Assembly: GCF_000372525.1 (NCBI RefSeq)
Contig: NZ_AQUR01000093.1
Span: 337-64,336 of the forward strand
From: Cupriavidus neocaledonicus
Lineage (GTDB): Bacteria > Pseudomonadota > Gammaproteobacteria > Burkholderiales > Burkholderiaceae
Direction of reading: 5' to 3'
Length of the DNA: 64,000 nt
A model generated the notes under the pieces. It was not told the origin of the DNA, searched no databases, and saw only the letters and a list, made by a program, of their open reading frames with translations. Numbering within the stretch: position 1 is the stretch's first letter; every line of letters starts with the position of its first letter. Below, piece after piece: positions 34,229 to 44,337 of the stretch. The position numbers and the translations under genes are program-made.

Positions 34229-35662
34229 TCACCTGGGCAGTTCTCGTGCCACGTCGATTACCCGGCCCGGGGACAAGATAAGGTTGGGATCCAGCGACCG
34301 TTTGAGTGAGCGCATCAACTCCAGCGCCTCGGGCGTGCGCGAATGCCCAAGGAACGGCTTCTTGTGCGTGCCGATGCCATGCTCGGCGGAAATGCTGCCG
34401 TCGAACTCTTGCACCTTGGGGTAGAGCACCTCGCTGATCTCGTGCTCGGGAAAGTCCTCCGCCGTCGCGCCGGGAAGATAAACGCTGACATGCAGGTTGC
34501 TGTCGCCCACATGGCCGAAGTTGACCAGTTCGGCATGCGGCCAGCGCGCCAGCACCGCCGTGCGCAGGCTCTCGGCGAAGCGGCCGATCTGGCCGATCGG
34601 CACGCTCACGTCGTAGGCGGCATTGGGGGCCCACATCACCGGGAATTCGGCGACCGCGTCGCGCAGCTTCCAGAAGCTCTCGGCTTCCTTCTCGCTGGTG
34701 GCAACGGCAGCGTCGGTGATCAGGCCGGCTTCCATCGCCGTTTCCAGCATCGATTCAAAGGCCGCACCGTCCTGTACGGCGTCGTTGCCCTGCAGGTCGA
34801 CCAGCACATAGAACGGTGAGCCGGCGGGCAGCGGGTTGCGCACGCCGGGCACGCGCGTCGTCACCAGTTCATAGAAGTCGGCCCACATCGCCTCGAAGGC
34901 CGACACACGGCCCGACAGCCGGCGCTGCGCATGGCGCAGTAGCGCCACTACGTCTTCATAGCTGCGCAGCGCGCACAGTGCGGTCTGCGTGCTGCTGGGC
35001 AGCGGCGCGAGACGCAGCACCGCGCGTGTAATCACGCCGAGCGTGCCTTCGCTGCCGATAAAGAGCTGGCGCAGGTCGTAGCCGGCGTTGTTCTTCTGCA
35101 TCTTGTTGAGCGAGCTGACCACGGTGCCGTCGGCCAGCACCGCCTCCAGCCCGAGCACCTGCTCGCGCATCATGCCGTAGCGGATCACGCGGTTGCCGCC
35201 GGCGTTGGTGGCGATATTGCCGCCGATCTGGCAACTCCCGCGCGCGCCCAGGTCCACGGGAAAGAGCCAGTCCGCCGCACGCGCGGCATCTTGCGTCGCC
35301 TGCAGCGTGGTGCCGGCCAGCACGGTCATGGTGCCGGCCCGCGCATCGATCTCTTCCACGCCGCGCATGCGCTCGAGCGACAAGACGAGTTCGCCGCCGG
35401 CGGGCGTGGCGGCGCCCGCCAGGCCGGTCAGGCCGCCTTGCGGTACCACCGGCTGCCGGTGGCGGTTGCAGATGGCCAGCACCGCCGACACCTCGGCCGT
35501 GCTGCGCGGCCGTGCCACCGCGACCGGCGGCTGCGGGTCCAGCGGTGCATACCAGTCCTTGCGGAAGCGGGTTTCGATGGCATCGCCAATTTGCAGGCCG
35601 GCGGGATCGAGGACGCCGGCCAGTTCGGCCAGCAGGGCGGAGGGGTCTTGCACGGGTGCCAT
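34229..35662 (-). CDS. FAD-binding oxidoreductase, GlcD/D-2-hydroxyglutarate DH type
   Basis: A 477-residue flavoprotein of the VAO family. The FAD-binding PCMH domain (about 35-220) has VVPQGGLTGLAGAATP, GGNIATNAGGNRVIRYG and FIGSEGTLGVITRAVL. The C-terminal FAD-oxidase domain ends with NFGHVGDSNLHVSVY and SAEHGIGTHKKPFLGHS, the His-containing metal/substrate motifs typical of D-lactate, glycolate and D-2-hydroxyglutarate dehydrogenases. It oxidises a D-2-hydroxy acid; which one is uncertain. No GlcE or GlcF subunit genes are adjacent, which favours the single-subunit D2HGDH/Dld2-like enzymes. It faces paoC tail to tail. Confidence 0.9.
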   Translation of the reverse strand: MAPVQDPSALLAELAGVLDPAGLQIGDAIETRFRKDWYAPLDPQPPVAVARPRSTAEVSAVLAICNRHRQPVVPQGGLTGLAGAATPAGGELVLSLERMRGVEEIDARAGTMTVLAGTTLQATQDAARAADWLFPVDLGARGSCQIGGNIATNAGGNRVIRYGMMREQVLGLEAVLADGTVVSSLNKMQKNNAGYDLRQLFIGSEGTLGVITRAVLRLAPLPSSTQTALCALRSYEDVVALLRHAQRRLSGRVSAFEAMWADFYELVTTRVPGVRNPLPAGSPFYVLVDLQGNDAVQDGAAFESMLETAMEAGLITDAAVATSEKEAESFWKLRDAVAEFPVMWAPNAAYDVSVPIGQIGRFAESLRTAVLARWPHAELVNFGHVGDSNLHVSVYLPGATAEDFPEHEISEVLYPKVQEFDGSISAEHGIGTHKKPFLGHSRTPEALELMRSLKRSLDPNLILSPGRVIDVARELPR

Positions 35663-35822
35663 CGGGGTCTTTCCGGTTAAGGGAGTCGATAGAGCTGCGA
35701 GAGCGGGGAAGAGGGCTCAGGCGCAGCGGTGAATCCTAGGGCAACGCCGCGCACGATGATAAGAGCCAATCGACGCCGGCACGGTGGCACCACGCCTCGC
35801 GCCCCGGCTTCACGTGCCTATC

Positions 35823-37418
35823 TTACGCACCGCTCCATGCTTCGTGGTTGATGCGCGCGCTGAATTCGCGTGGCGGCTGGCGCGTGCGGGCCAGGTGCTC
35901 CAGCGCAGGCTCGATGACTTCGGCAAGCTTGTGGAAGGCGGGGCCGATGTCGTCCTCCGGCACGCAGGCGTAGCCCAGCAGCAGCCCCTGCCGCGCGCGC
36001 TGCTCGTCGCTGTAGTAGCGCGACAGCGGACGTGCCGACAGACCCTGCGTGCGCGCCGCCATGCTGATGCCGAGATCGTCGGCGCCCGGCGGCAGGTGCA
36101 CCACCAGGTGCAGGCCTGCCTCGTGTGTCGAGGTCGGCCAGTCCTGGCCAAAGCGTTTCGCGATGGCCTCGCGCAGCAGTCCCTGGCGCTGCGCATAGCG
36201 CTGGCGCATGCGTCGCAGGTGCGTGGCGTAGTGACCCTCCTCGATAAAGTCCGCGAGCACCGCCTGCTGCATCAGCTGACCCTCGCGGAACAGTTCCGAC
36301 AGGCCGGTGGCGAAATGCGGCGCCAGCGGTTTGGGCAACACCATGAAGCCCATGCGCAGCCCGGGAAAGAGCGTCTTGGAGAAGGTGCCCATGTAGATCA
36401 CCCGGTCGTGCTCGTCCAGGCCCTGCAGCGAAGCCAGCGGCCGCCCTTCGAAGCGGAACTCGCTGTCGTAGTCGTCCTCGACGATCCAGGCGCCGCGATG
36501 CCGCGCGTATTCCAGCAGCATGCGCCGCCGCGTCAGGCTCATCACGGTGCCGAGCGGGTACTGGTGCGAGGGCGTCGCGAAGATAAAGCGCGGCGGATCC
36601 TGCAGCCGCGCCGCGTCGGGCGCGATGCCTTCGTTATCCACCGGCACGGGAATCACGTCGACGCCCGCATTGGTCAGCAGGCTGCGCGTGCCCCAGTAGC
36701 CAGGGTCTTCCATCCACGCCTTGTCCCCCGGGTCGGCCAGCAGGCGCGCGATCAGGTCGATGGCCTGATGGATGCCGGTGGTCAGGATGATCTGCTCGGG
36801 CTCGCAGCGCACCGCGCGCGCCAGCCGCAGGTGCTCGGCCAGCACGCGCCGCAGCGGCATATAGCCGCCGTGGTGGGCGTAGGTCAGCAACTCCGGGCGC
36901 GGATTGCGCCAGTGCTTGTTCAGCAGCCGGGCCCAGGTTGCATGCGGGAACAGCGAGACATCGGGCACGCCCGCCATGAAGGCACCCCATTGCCGGTCCG
37001 ACGCGCCGGCGTTGGACACGAGATGCATGCCGCGCCGCGACAGATCGAAGCGGTTTGAATTCTGCTGCACTGCGGGCACAGACGTGGTGCCATTCCTGGC
37101 ACCGGCCTTGTGCAATGCACTATGGTCGGGAAAAGTCTGCGAGACAAAGGTGCCACGTCCCGTCGATGCGGTGACATAGCCTTCCGCCAGCAGCTGCTCA
37201 TACGCATACAGAACGGTATTGCGGGAAACCCCTATCTCGGTCGCGAGCAGCCGTGATGCCGGCAGCTTGCTGCCCGCGGAGATAGAGCCAGCAAGGATTT
37301 CCTGCCGAATCAGCTCATACAGCTGGCGGTTCATATGCGTCCCGTTGCGCTCCGCCTGCGTCCCCGCCGGACGCTCCAGCCGCTGCAGCAACAACTCGGA
37401 CAGAATCGTTTCCTTCAA
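35823..37418 (-). CDS. MocR/PdxR-family regulator (GntR HTH + aminotransferase)
   Basis: A 531-residue regulator. A GntR winged helix sits at about residues 30-95 (KLPASRLLATEIGVSRNTVLYAYEQLLAEGYV). It is fused to a class I aminotransferase-like domain in which the PLP lysine is intact (MGTFSKTLFPGLRMGF). MocR proteins use PLP or a PLP-amine adduct as effector; GabR and EnuR, for example, respond to GABA and ectoine derivatives. It is divergent from the M20 deacylase at 37578 and so is the probable regulator of the whole 37.6-53.9 kb amide/amine cassette. The start at 37418 places about 28 residues ahead of the HTH; an internal ATG at MNRQLYELIR is an alternative. Confidence 0.93.
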   Translation of the reverse strand: MKETILSELLLQRLERPAGTQAERNGTHMNRQLYELIRQEILAGSISAGSKLPASRLLATEIGVSRNTVLYAYEQLLAEGYVTASTGRGTFVSQTFPDHSALHKAGARNGTTSVPAVQQNSNRFDLSRRGMHLVSNAGASDRQWGAFMAGVPDVSLFPHATWARLLNKHWRNPRPELLTYAHHGGYMPLRRVLAEHLRLARAVRCEPEQIILTTGIHQAIDLIARLLADPGDKAWMEDPGYWGTRSLLTNAGVDVIPVPVDNEGIAPDAARLQDPPRFIFATPSHQYPLGTVMSLTRRRMLLEYARHRGAWIVEDDYDSEFRFEGRPLASLQGLDEHDRVIYMGTFSKTLFPGLRMGFMVLPKPLAPHFATGLSELFREGQLMQQAVLADFIEEGHYATHLRRMRQRYAQRQGLLREAIAKRFGQDWPTSTHEAGLHLVVHLPPGADDLGISMAARTQGLSARPLSRYYSDEQRARQGLLLGYACVPEDDIGPAFHKLAEVIEPALEHLARTRQPPREFSARINHEAWSGA

Positions 37419-37456
37419 AGTGGCTCCAGCAAATATCGTGAATATGGACCTACCTA

Positions 37457-37473
37457 TGGTACCAACGATCGTT
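37457..37473. promoter_or_regulatory. Paired palindromes in the MocR/M20 divergent promoter
   Basis: Two adjoining palindromes, TGGTACCA (37457-37464) and AACGATCGTT (37464-37473), share a base in the 159 bp region between the divergent genes. The position fits an operator for the MocR protein, but no experimentally known consensus was compared. Confidence 0.35.
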
Positions 37474-37577
37474 TAATTTTCCATCCGTGGTTGGCGTCAT
37501 CGCGGAATTTTTGTGATTGACGCCCGATGCGTTGGCTTTGCGTCCCCTTCATGCGTTCCCCCTCGCCAGGAGCTTTC

Positions 37578-38933
37578 ATGTCAGGTCCCGATTCCCTCAC
37601 GGCCAGCCCGTCTTCCACACAGGCCGCGGTACCCACCACCGCTGAACTTTCGCAAGCCGTGCGTGAACTCCTGCCCTATATGGTCGAGACGCTGTCCGGT
37701 TTCGTGGCCGCCAAAAGCCCGTCGGGCGAAGAGCAGCCCGCGGCGGACTTCATCGAAGGCGCGCTGGCAGAGCTGGGCCTGGCTTCCGAGCGCATCGCGC
37801 TGCGTACCGAGGACATCCGCCACCTGCCGATGTATTCGCCGGCGTGCTGCCCGGATGGCGGCCGCTACAACCTGCTGGCGACGCACCGGCCCAGCCGCAA
37901 GGGTGGGCGCTCGGTGCTGTTCAACGGCCATCTCGACGTGGTGCCGACGGGTCCGGAATCGATGTGGAGCCAGTCGCCGTTCGCGCCGGTGGTGAAGGAC
38001 GGCTGGCTCTACGGCCGCGGCGCCGGCGACATGAAGGGCGGCATCGTGTGCGCGCTGGCCGCGTTCAAGGCGCTGGCCAGCCTCGGCCTGCAGCCGGCCG
38101 GGGCGGTCGGCTTCAATGCGGTGCTGGAAGAAGAGAACACCGGCAACGGCGCGCTTGCCACGGTGGCGGCGCTGCGCAGCGCGGTCGGCGCCGGCAAGCT
38201 GGCGTCCTTCGACACCGTGATCATTCCCGAGCCGCTGGGCGAGAGCCTGATGAGCGCGCAGGTCGGCGTGTTCTGGATGTTCATCGAGCTGACCGGCAAG
38301 CCGGCGCACGCGGCCTACATGACCAGCGGCGTCAACCCGGTCGAGGCGGGCATCGCGGTGATGGAAGACCTGCGCCAGCTGGAGGCCGAATGGAATCGTC
38401 CAGATCACCGGCCGGCGGCATATCGTGACCACGCCCATCCGATCAACTTCAATCTCGGCCAGATCCAGGGCGGCGAGTGGAACTCGTCGGTGCCCTGCAC
38501 CTGCACGCTGGGCGTCCGCATCGGCTTCTTCCCGAACATGGATATCGACGACGCCAAGGCCACGGTGGCAGCGCGCATCCGCGCCACGGTGGAACGCCTG
38601 GCCAGCAATCTCGAACTGCGCATCCGCTATGAAGGCTTCCACGCGCCCGGGTGCGAATTCGATCTCGACGTGCCCAGCATGCAGGCGCTGGGTGAAGCGC
38701 ACCGCAAGGTCAATGGCACGCCGATCCGCCGCGAGGCGACCACGGCGACCACCGATGCCCGGCATTTCCGCATTGGCCTGGAAACGCCGGTGACCTGCTA
38801 CGGGCCCGAGGCCCGCAATATCCACGGCATCGACGAATCGGTGTCGCTGGAAAGCATGGTGCGAGTGACCACGACGCTGGCCCAGTTCCTGGTGGACTGG
38901 TGCGGCGTGGAACCGGCCGGCGACGCGGCCTGA
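37578..38933 (+). CDS. M20-family deacylase/peptidase (ArgE/DapE type)
   Basis: A 451-residue dizinc amidohydrolase. Metal and catalytic motifs are FNGHLDVVPTG, GRGAGDMKGGIVC and LEEENTGNG, and the dimerisation lid begins near FIELTGKPAHAAYM. Relatives include acetylornithine deacetylase, succinyl-diaminopimelate desuccinylase and DoeB of ectoine degradation. The ATG at 37578 follows CCAGGAG. As first gene opposite the MocR regulator and before a dipeptide-type transporter, it probably deacylates the imported substrate. Which acyl group it removes cannot be read from the sequence. Confidence 0.9.
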   Translation: MSGPDSLTASPSSTQAAVPTTAELSQAVRELLPYMVETLSGFVAAKSPSGEEQPAADFIEGALAELGLASERIALRTEDIRHLPMYSPACCPDGGRYNLLATHRPSRKGGRSVLFNGHLDVVPTGPESMWSQSPFAPVVKDGWLYGRGAGDMKGGIVCALAAFKALASLGLQPAGAVGFNAVLEEENTGNGALATVAALRSAVGAGKLASFDTVIIPEPLGESLMSAQVGVFWMFIELTGKPAHAAYMTSGVNPVEAGIAVMEDLRQLEAEWNRPDHRPAAYRDHAHPINFNLGQIQGGEWNSSVPCTCTLGVRIGFFPNMDIDDAKATVAARIRATVERLASNLELRIRYEGFHAPGCEFDLDVPSMQALGEAHRKVNGTPIRREATTATTDARHFRIGLETPVTCYGPEARNIHGIDESVSLESMVRVTTTLAQFLVDWCGVEPAGDAA

Positions 38934-39010
38934 AGAAGCCGCGCGCAAGCACAACCGGCGCTGCCATCCCGAAGCCATCATCAAAACGAGCCAAACTGAG
39001 GAACTGCCCG

Positions 39011-40616
39011 ATGAACCGATTCACGATGCGACTGACCAAGAGCGTGCTGTCGATGGCCTTTGCCGCCGCCGGCCTCGCGCTGCTGCCGCTGGCGCTGCCC
39101 ACGGGCCATGCCATGGCCCAGACCAAGGGTGGCACGCTGTCCGGTATCGTCCAGCCCGAGCCGCCGATCCTGGTGAGCGCGATGAACTCTCAGGCGCCGA
39201 CCCAGTACGTGGCCGGCAAGATCTACCAGGGCCTGCTGACCTACAGCCCAGACCTGAAGCCGCAGCCGGAACTGGCGAAGTCGTGGACCATCTCGCCGGA
39301 CGGCCTGACCTACACCTTCGAGTTGCAGAAGGGCGTGAAGTGGCATGATGGCAAGCCGTTCACCTCGGCCGACGTGGTGTTCTCGATCGACAAGTTGCTG
39401 CGCGACGTGCACGTGCGCACGCGCGCCGTCATCAACAAGTACATGGCCTCGATCCGCGCCGTCAACGACAGCACCGTCGAGATCAAGCTGAAGGAGCCGT
39501 TCCCGCCGTTTATCTCGATGTTCGAGACCGGCACCATGCCGATGATGCCCAAGCACCTCTACGAAGGCACCGACTACCGCAACAACCCGGCCAACCAGAA
39601 GCCGGTCGGCACCGGCCCCTTCATGTTCAAGGAGTGGAAGAAGGGCGCCTATATCAAGCTGGCGAAGAACCCCAACTACTGGAAGGCGGGCAAGCCTTAC
39701 CTGGACGAACTGGTGTTCTACGTGATCCCGGATTCCGCCTCGCGCGCCGTGGCCTTCGAGAAGGGCGACGTGCAGGTGTTGCGCGGCGGCGATGTCGATA
39801 ACGTCGACGTCAAGCGCCTGCGCGCGCTGCCCAACGTGGAGTACACCACCAAGGGCTGGGAATTGTTCTCGCCGATGGCCAGCATGCTGCTCAACGAGCG
39901 CAAGCCGCCGTTCGACAACGTCAAGGTGCGCCAGGCGGTGATGCACGTGCTCAACCGCAAGATGATCGTCAACAACATCTTCTTCGGCATGGGCAAGCCG
40001 GCGGTCAGCCCGTTCTCGTCGACCACGCTGTTCTTCGACAAGAACATGCCCGAGTACGACTTCAACCTGAAGAAGGCGCGCGAGCTGGTCAAGGCGTCGG
40101 GTGTCGACGTGGGCAAGTACCCGGTCAAGATCCTGTCGACCTCGTACGGCGCCAACTGGGACCGCCTGGACGAGTACGTCAAGCAGATGCTCGAGCAGAT
40201 CGGCTTCAAGGTCAGCATCGAGTCGGCCGATGCCGGCACCTGGTCGGCACGCGTCAGCAACTGGGAATTCGACCTGACCACCACCTACACCTACCAGTAC
40301 GGCGACCCCGCGCTGGGCGTCGAGCGGCTCTACGTGACGCGCAATATCGTCAAGGGCACGCCGTTCGCCAAACGTGCAGGGCTACAGCAATCCGAAGGCG
40401 GATGAGCTGTGGGCCAAGGCCGGTTCGACCATGGACACCGCGGAGCGCCAGAAGCTGTACAGCGAGCTGCAGAAGATCCTGGTGACCGACGTGGCCAATG
40501 CCAACCTGTTCGAGGTGGAGTTCCCCACGCTGTACCGCAAGCATGTCAAGAACCTCGTGACCACCGCCATCGGCCTGAACGAGTCTTTCGACAACGTCTC
40601 GATCGAGAAGAACTGA
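39011..40616 (+). pseudogene. Dipeptide-type ABC substrate-binding protein, +1 frameshift
   Basis: A family 5 solute-binding protein with a signal peptide (SMAFAAAGLALLPLALPTGHAMA) and typical GLTYTFELQKGVKWHDGKPF and VGTGPFMFKEW motifs. The frame is intact to about residue 453, then an extra A in the AAA run at 40370-40372 shifts it and gives a stop at 40405. Removing one A restores GTPFANVQGYSNPKADELW and a normal end at 40616 (about 534 residues total). The rest of the gene, the permeases and the ATPase look intact, so this is either a recent mutation or a sequencing error. The truncated protein would lack about the last 80 residues, part of the ligand-binding lobe. Confidence 0.85.
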
Positions 40617-40774
40617 GCGAGACCGGAGCCGATGCCCGCGCCTGGGCCGGCGCGGGCAGCCAGCCCTGAAGCCTGAAATCCGCTGCCATCGCCGCGCTCC
40701 CACCGGGGCACGGCGAGGGCCAGCTGCATCCCAGTGCCGCGGTGGCCAGCCCGGCCGCCAGCGTGGAGCAAGCC

Positions 40775-41779
40775 GTGAACTTTCTATCCTTTCTTGGCGC
40801 CCGTCTCGGAAAGGCCGTCGTGGTCGTCCTTGGCGTGGTCGTCATCAACTTCTTCCTGATCCGGATGGCGCCGGGCGACCCGGCCACCGTGATGGCGGGT
40901 GAAGCCGGTGCCGGCGACGCCGCCTTCGTCAACCAGCTGCGCGAGCAGTTCGGGCTCGACAAGCCCGTGCTGACCCAGCTCGGCATCTATCTCAAGGGCG
41001 TGGCGCAGCTCGACCTGGGCTACTCCTACCGCAACCACCTGCCGGTGCTCGACCTGATCCTCGACCGCCTGCCCGCGACCTTCCTGCTGATGAGCGGGGC
41101 GTTTCTCTTTTCCATCGTGCTGGGCGTGCTGCTCGGCGTGATCGCGGCGCGCACCCGCTACGAGAACCGCCGCCGCTGGATCGACAGCGCGGTGATGTCG
41201 GGCGCGCTGCTGCTGTATGCGACGCCGCTGTTCTGGCTGTCGCTGATGGCCATCATCCTGTTCTCGGTGGTGCTGGGCTGGCTGCCCGCCTTTGGCATGG
41301 AGACCATCGGTGCCGGCTACACCGGCCTGGCCCGCGTCAGGGACGTGGCGCTGCACATGATCCTGCCGACGGTGTCGCTGGGTTGCTTCTTCATGGCCGT
41401 GTACGTGCGCCTGACGCGGGCTTCCATGCTGGAGGTGATGGGCATGGACTACGTGAAGACCGCGCGCGCCAAGGGCGTTCCCGCCGGCCGCGTGATCCGC
41501 GTCCATGTGCTGCGCAACGCGCTGCTGCCGGTGATCACGTTTGCCGGCATCCAGCTGGGCCAGATGGCGGGCGGCGCGGTGCTGACCGAGACCGTGTTCT
41601 CGTGGCCGGGCATCGGCCGGCTGATGTTCGATGCGCTGCTGCAGCGCGACTACCAGCTGCTGCTGGGCATCTTCTTCGTGACCTCGGCGCTGGTGGTGTT
41701 CTTCAACCTGGTGACCGACGTGATCTACCGCTTTATCGACCCGCGCATTGCCGCGGGCGGCAAGGGAGCCACCGCATGA
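40775..41779 (+). CDS. dppB: Dipeptide-type ABC transporter permease 1
   Basis: A 334-residue inner-membrane permease of the DppB/OppB family. The first helix is VVVVLGVVVINFFLIRMAPGDPA, including the conserved RMAPGDPA motif, and five further helices follow, with the ATPase-contacting EAA loop at YVKTARAKGVPAGRVIRVHVLRNALLPV. I chose the GTG at 40775 because GGAG stands 6 nt upstream; an upstream GTG at 40742 has no such site. The stop overlaps the start of the second permease (ATGA at 41776-41779). Confidence 0.92.
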   Translation: MNFLSFLGARLGKAVVVVLGVVVINFFLIRMAPGDPATVMAGEAGAGDAAFVNQLREQFGLDKPVLTQLGIYLKGVAQLDLGYSYRNHLPVLDLILDRLPATFLLMSGAFLFSIVLGVLLGVIAARTRYENRRRWIDSAVMSGALLLYATPLFWLSLMAIILFSVVLGWLPAFGMETIGAGYTGLARVRDVALHMILPTVSLGCFFMAVYVRLTRASMLEVMGMDYVKTARAKGVPAGRVIRVHVLRNALLPVITFAGIQLGQMAGGAVLTETVFSWPGIGRLMFDALLQRDYQLLLGIFFVTSALVVFFNLVTDVIYRFIDPRIAAGGKGATA

Positions 41780-42615
41780 AAGCCTTCCTGCAACGTTATT
41801 GCCGCAACTACGGCGCGGTGATCGGCCTGCTGGTGCTGTTGGGAGTCTTGGCACTTGCCGTGCTTGCGCCGGTCTTCTACGAAGAGTCGCCGTGGCTGAT
41901 GGTGGCCGAGCCGCTGGTGCAGCCGTTCACCGACCCGACGCTTCCCTTTGGCACCGACATGCTCGGCCGCGACATCACCGCCGGCATGCTGTACGGCGCC
42001 CGGGTCTCGCTGCTGGTCGGCGTGATCTCCACCGCGGTGGCGCTCGCCGTCGGCATCGCCGTGGGCGCGATCGCGGGATATTGCGGCGGCCGCGTCGACG
42101 ATGCGCTGATGCGCATCACCGAGTTCTTCCAGACCATTCCGCAACTGGCGATGGCAGTCGTGATCGTCGCCATCTTCAATCCGTCGATCTATTCCATCGT
42201 CGCCGCCATCTCCGTGGTGTCGTGGCCGCCGGTGGCGCGCCTGGTGCGCGGCGAATTCCTGTCGCTCAAGCAGCGCGAGTTCGTGCAGGCCGCGGTGGTG
42301 ATCGGGCAGAAGCCGGTGCGCATCATCGCCACGCAGATCCTGCCCAATGCCATGTCGCCGATCATCGTCTCGGCGTCGTTCATGGTCGCCACCGCGATCC
42401 TGACCGAATCGGCGCTGGCCTTCCTGGGGCTGGGCGACCGCAACATGATGAGCTGGGGCTTCATGATCGGCGCGGCGCGAACCATGATCCGCGAAGCCTG
42501 GTGGATGAGCGTGTGGCCCGGCGTGGCGATCCTGCTGACGGTGTTGTCGATCAACCTGATCGGCGAGGGCCTGAACGACGCCATGAACCCGCAGCTGCGC
42601 CGCCGCGGCGAGTGA
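41776..42615 (+). CDS. dppC: Dipeptide-type ABC transporter permease 2
   Basis: A 279-residue DppC/OppC permease. After a short N-terminus and first helix it has the family motif LPFGTDMLGRDITAGMLYGAR, and then five helices with the EAA loop EFVQAAVVIGQKPVRIIATQILPNAM broken here only by normal variation. It pairs with the preceding permease to form the membrane channel. Its start overlaps the previous stop, so the two are translationally coupled; the fused ATPase starts 32 bp later. Confidence 0.92.
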   Translation: MKAFLQRYCRNYGAVIGLLVLLGVLALAVLAPVFYEESPWLMVAEPLVQPFTDPTLPFGTDMLGRDITAGMLYGARVSLLVGVISTAVALAVGIAVGAIAGYCGGRVDDALMRITEFFQTIPQLAMAVVIVAIFNPSIYSIVAAISVVSWPPVARLVRGEFLSLKQREFVQAAVVIGQKPVRIIATQILPNAMSPIIVSASFMVATAILTESALAFLGLGDRNMMSWGFMIGAARTMIREAWWMSVWPGVAILLTVLSINLIGEGLNDAMNPQLRRRGE

Positions 42616-42647
42616 GCGCCCGCCCTGGACCAGCAAAGGAAACAGTG

Positions 42648-44285
42648 ATGAAGACCAGCGACCAAGCGCCCCTGCTGTCGATCCGCGATCTGTCGATCGC
42701 GCTGCCCGCGGGCGGCGACCGGCCCTACGCGGTGCGCGATATCTCCTACGACCTGCATGCCGGCGAGATCCTCTGCATCGTCGGCGAATCGGGCTCGGGC
42801 AAGTCGATGAGCGCCAACGCCATCTTGGGCCTGCTGCCGGCCTACCTGAAACCGGAGCAGGGCCAGATCCTGTTCAAGGGCCGCGACCTGCTGACGCAGG
42901 ACGAAGCCACGCTGCTCGGCATGCGCGGCAAGGACATGGCCATGGTCTTCCAGGAGCCGCTGTCGGCGCTGAACCCGGTGATGACCGTGGGCGACCAGAT
43001 CGCCGAGGTCATGCGCGTGCACAACGCCTATCCGGGCGAGGCGCGTGCGCGGCGCGTGCTCGAGCTGCTGGAGTTCGTCGGCCTGCCCGATCCGGCCACG
43101 CTGATGCATGCCTATCCGTTCCGCCTGTCGGGCGGCCAGCGCCAGCGCGTGGTGATCGCCATGGCGCTCGCGCTGGAACCGGCGCTGCTGATTGCCGACG
43201 AGCCGACCACCGCGCTCGACGTGACCACGCAGGCGCAGATCCTCGACCTGATCCGCCGCATCCAGGCCGAGAAGGGCATGGGCGTGATGTTCGTGACCCA
43301 TGACTTCGGCGTGGTCGCCGAGATCGCGGACCGCGTGGCGGTGATGGAGAAGGGCGTGCTGGTGGAGATGGGCAGTGCCGACCAGGTGTTGAACCGTCCG
43401 CAGCATCCCTATACCAAGCGCCTGATCGGCGCGGTGCCGCATGGCCGTGCCGGCGAGCGCGGGCGCAAAGAGAGCGAGACCGTGCTGGAAGTGCGCGACC
43501 TGCGCAAGACCTATGTGACCGGCGGCGGGCTCTTCACCAGAAAGCGAGTCGTGCATGCGGTGGATGGCGTCAGCTTCACCGTGCGTCGCGGCGAAACGCT
43601 GGGCATCGTCGGCGAGTCCGGCTCGGGCAAGTCGACCATCGGCAAATGCCTGCTGCGCCTGACGGATATCGATGGCGGGGCACTGATGTTCGATGGCCAG
43701 GATATCGCCCGCCTGTCCGAGCGGCAGTTCCGTCCGCTGCGCCGCGACGTGCAGATGATCTTCCAGGATCCGTTTGCCTCGCTCAATCCGCGCCATACGG
43801 TGGGCCGCATCATCACCGATGGCCCCGTCGCCAATGGCGTGCCGCTGGCGGCCGCGCAGGCGCGGGCGCGTGAACTGCTGCAACTGGTGGGGCTGGAGGC
43901 ATCCGCGTTTGACCGCTATCCCAACCAGTTCTCCGGCGGCCAGCGGCAGCGCATCGGCATCGCGCGGGCGCTGGCGCTGGAACCGAAGCTGCTGGTGGCC
44001 GACGAATCGGTTTCGGCGCTCGATGTCTCGGTGCAGGCGCAGGTGCTGGAGCTGCTGGCCGAGTTGCAGAAGCGCCTGAACATCGGGCTGATCTTCATCA
44101 CCCATGACCTGCGCGTCGCCGCGCAGATCTGCCACCACGTGATCGTGATGCACAAGGGCCGCGTGGTCGAGTCCGGCCCACCGGGGCAGATCTTCGATGC
44201 CCCGCAGCACGCCTACACGCAGCGCCTGATCGGCGCGATTCCCGGCAAGGAATGGGACCCCACACTGATCCGCGCCGCCGCCTGA
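42648..44285 (+). CDS. Fused dipeptide-type ABC ATPase (DppD-DppF)
   Basis: A 545-residue protein containing two complete ABC ATPase domains. The first (about 8-265) has Walker [10 protein letters not shown], signature [15 protein letters not shown] and Walker [13 protein letters not shown]. The second (about 285-540) has [24 protein letters not shown] and [12 protein letters not shown]; the usual DEP is DES here. Each ends with the oligopeptide-specific C-terminal [12 protein letters not shown] or [12 protein letters not shown] segment. Fusion of the DppD and DppF roles, as in GsiA and YejF, drives import by the two permeases. The ATG at 42648 follows AAAGGAAA. Confidence 0.93.
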   Translation: MKTSDQAPLLSIRDLSIALPAGGDRPYAVRDISYDLHAGEILCIVGESGSGKSMSANAILGLLPAYLKPEQGQILFKGRDLLTQDEATLLGMRGKDMAMVFQEPLSALNPVMTVGDQIAEVMRVHNAYPGEARARRVLELLEFVGLPDPATLMHAYPFRLSGGQRQRVVIAMALALEPALLIADEPTTALDVTTQAQILDLIRRIQAEKGMGVMFVTHDFGVVAEIADRVAVMEKGVLVEMGSADQVLNRPQHPYTKRLIGAVPHGRAGERGRKESETVLEVRDLRKTYVTGGGLFTRKRVVHAVDGVSFTVRRGETLGIVGESGSGKSTIGKCLLRLTDIDGGALMFDGQDIARLSERQFRPLRRDVQMIFQDPFASLNPRHTVGRIITDGPVANGVPLAAAQARARELLQLVGLEASAFDRYPNQFSGGQRQRIGIARALALEPKLLVADESVSALDVSVQAQVLELLAELQKRLNIGLIFITHDLRVAAQICHHVIVMHKGRVVESGPPGQIFDAPQHAYTQRLIGAIPGKEWDPTLIRAAA

Positions 44286-44337
44286 ACGGCACGGGCACCA
44301 ACCACGTCGCAACCGCGAAGACAAACTGGAGAGAAGG

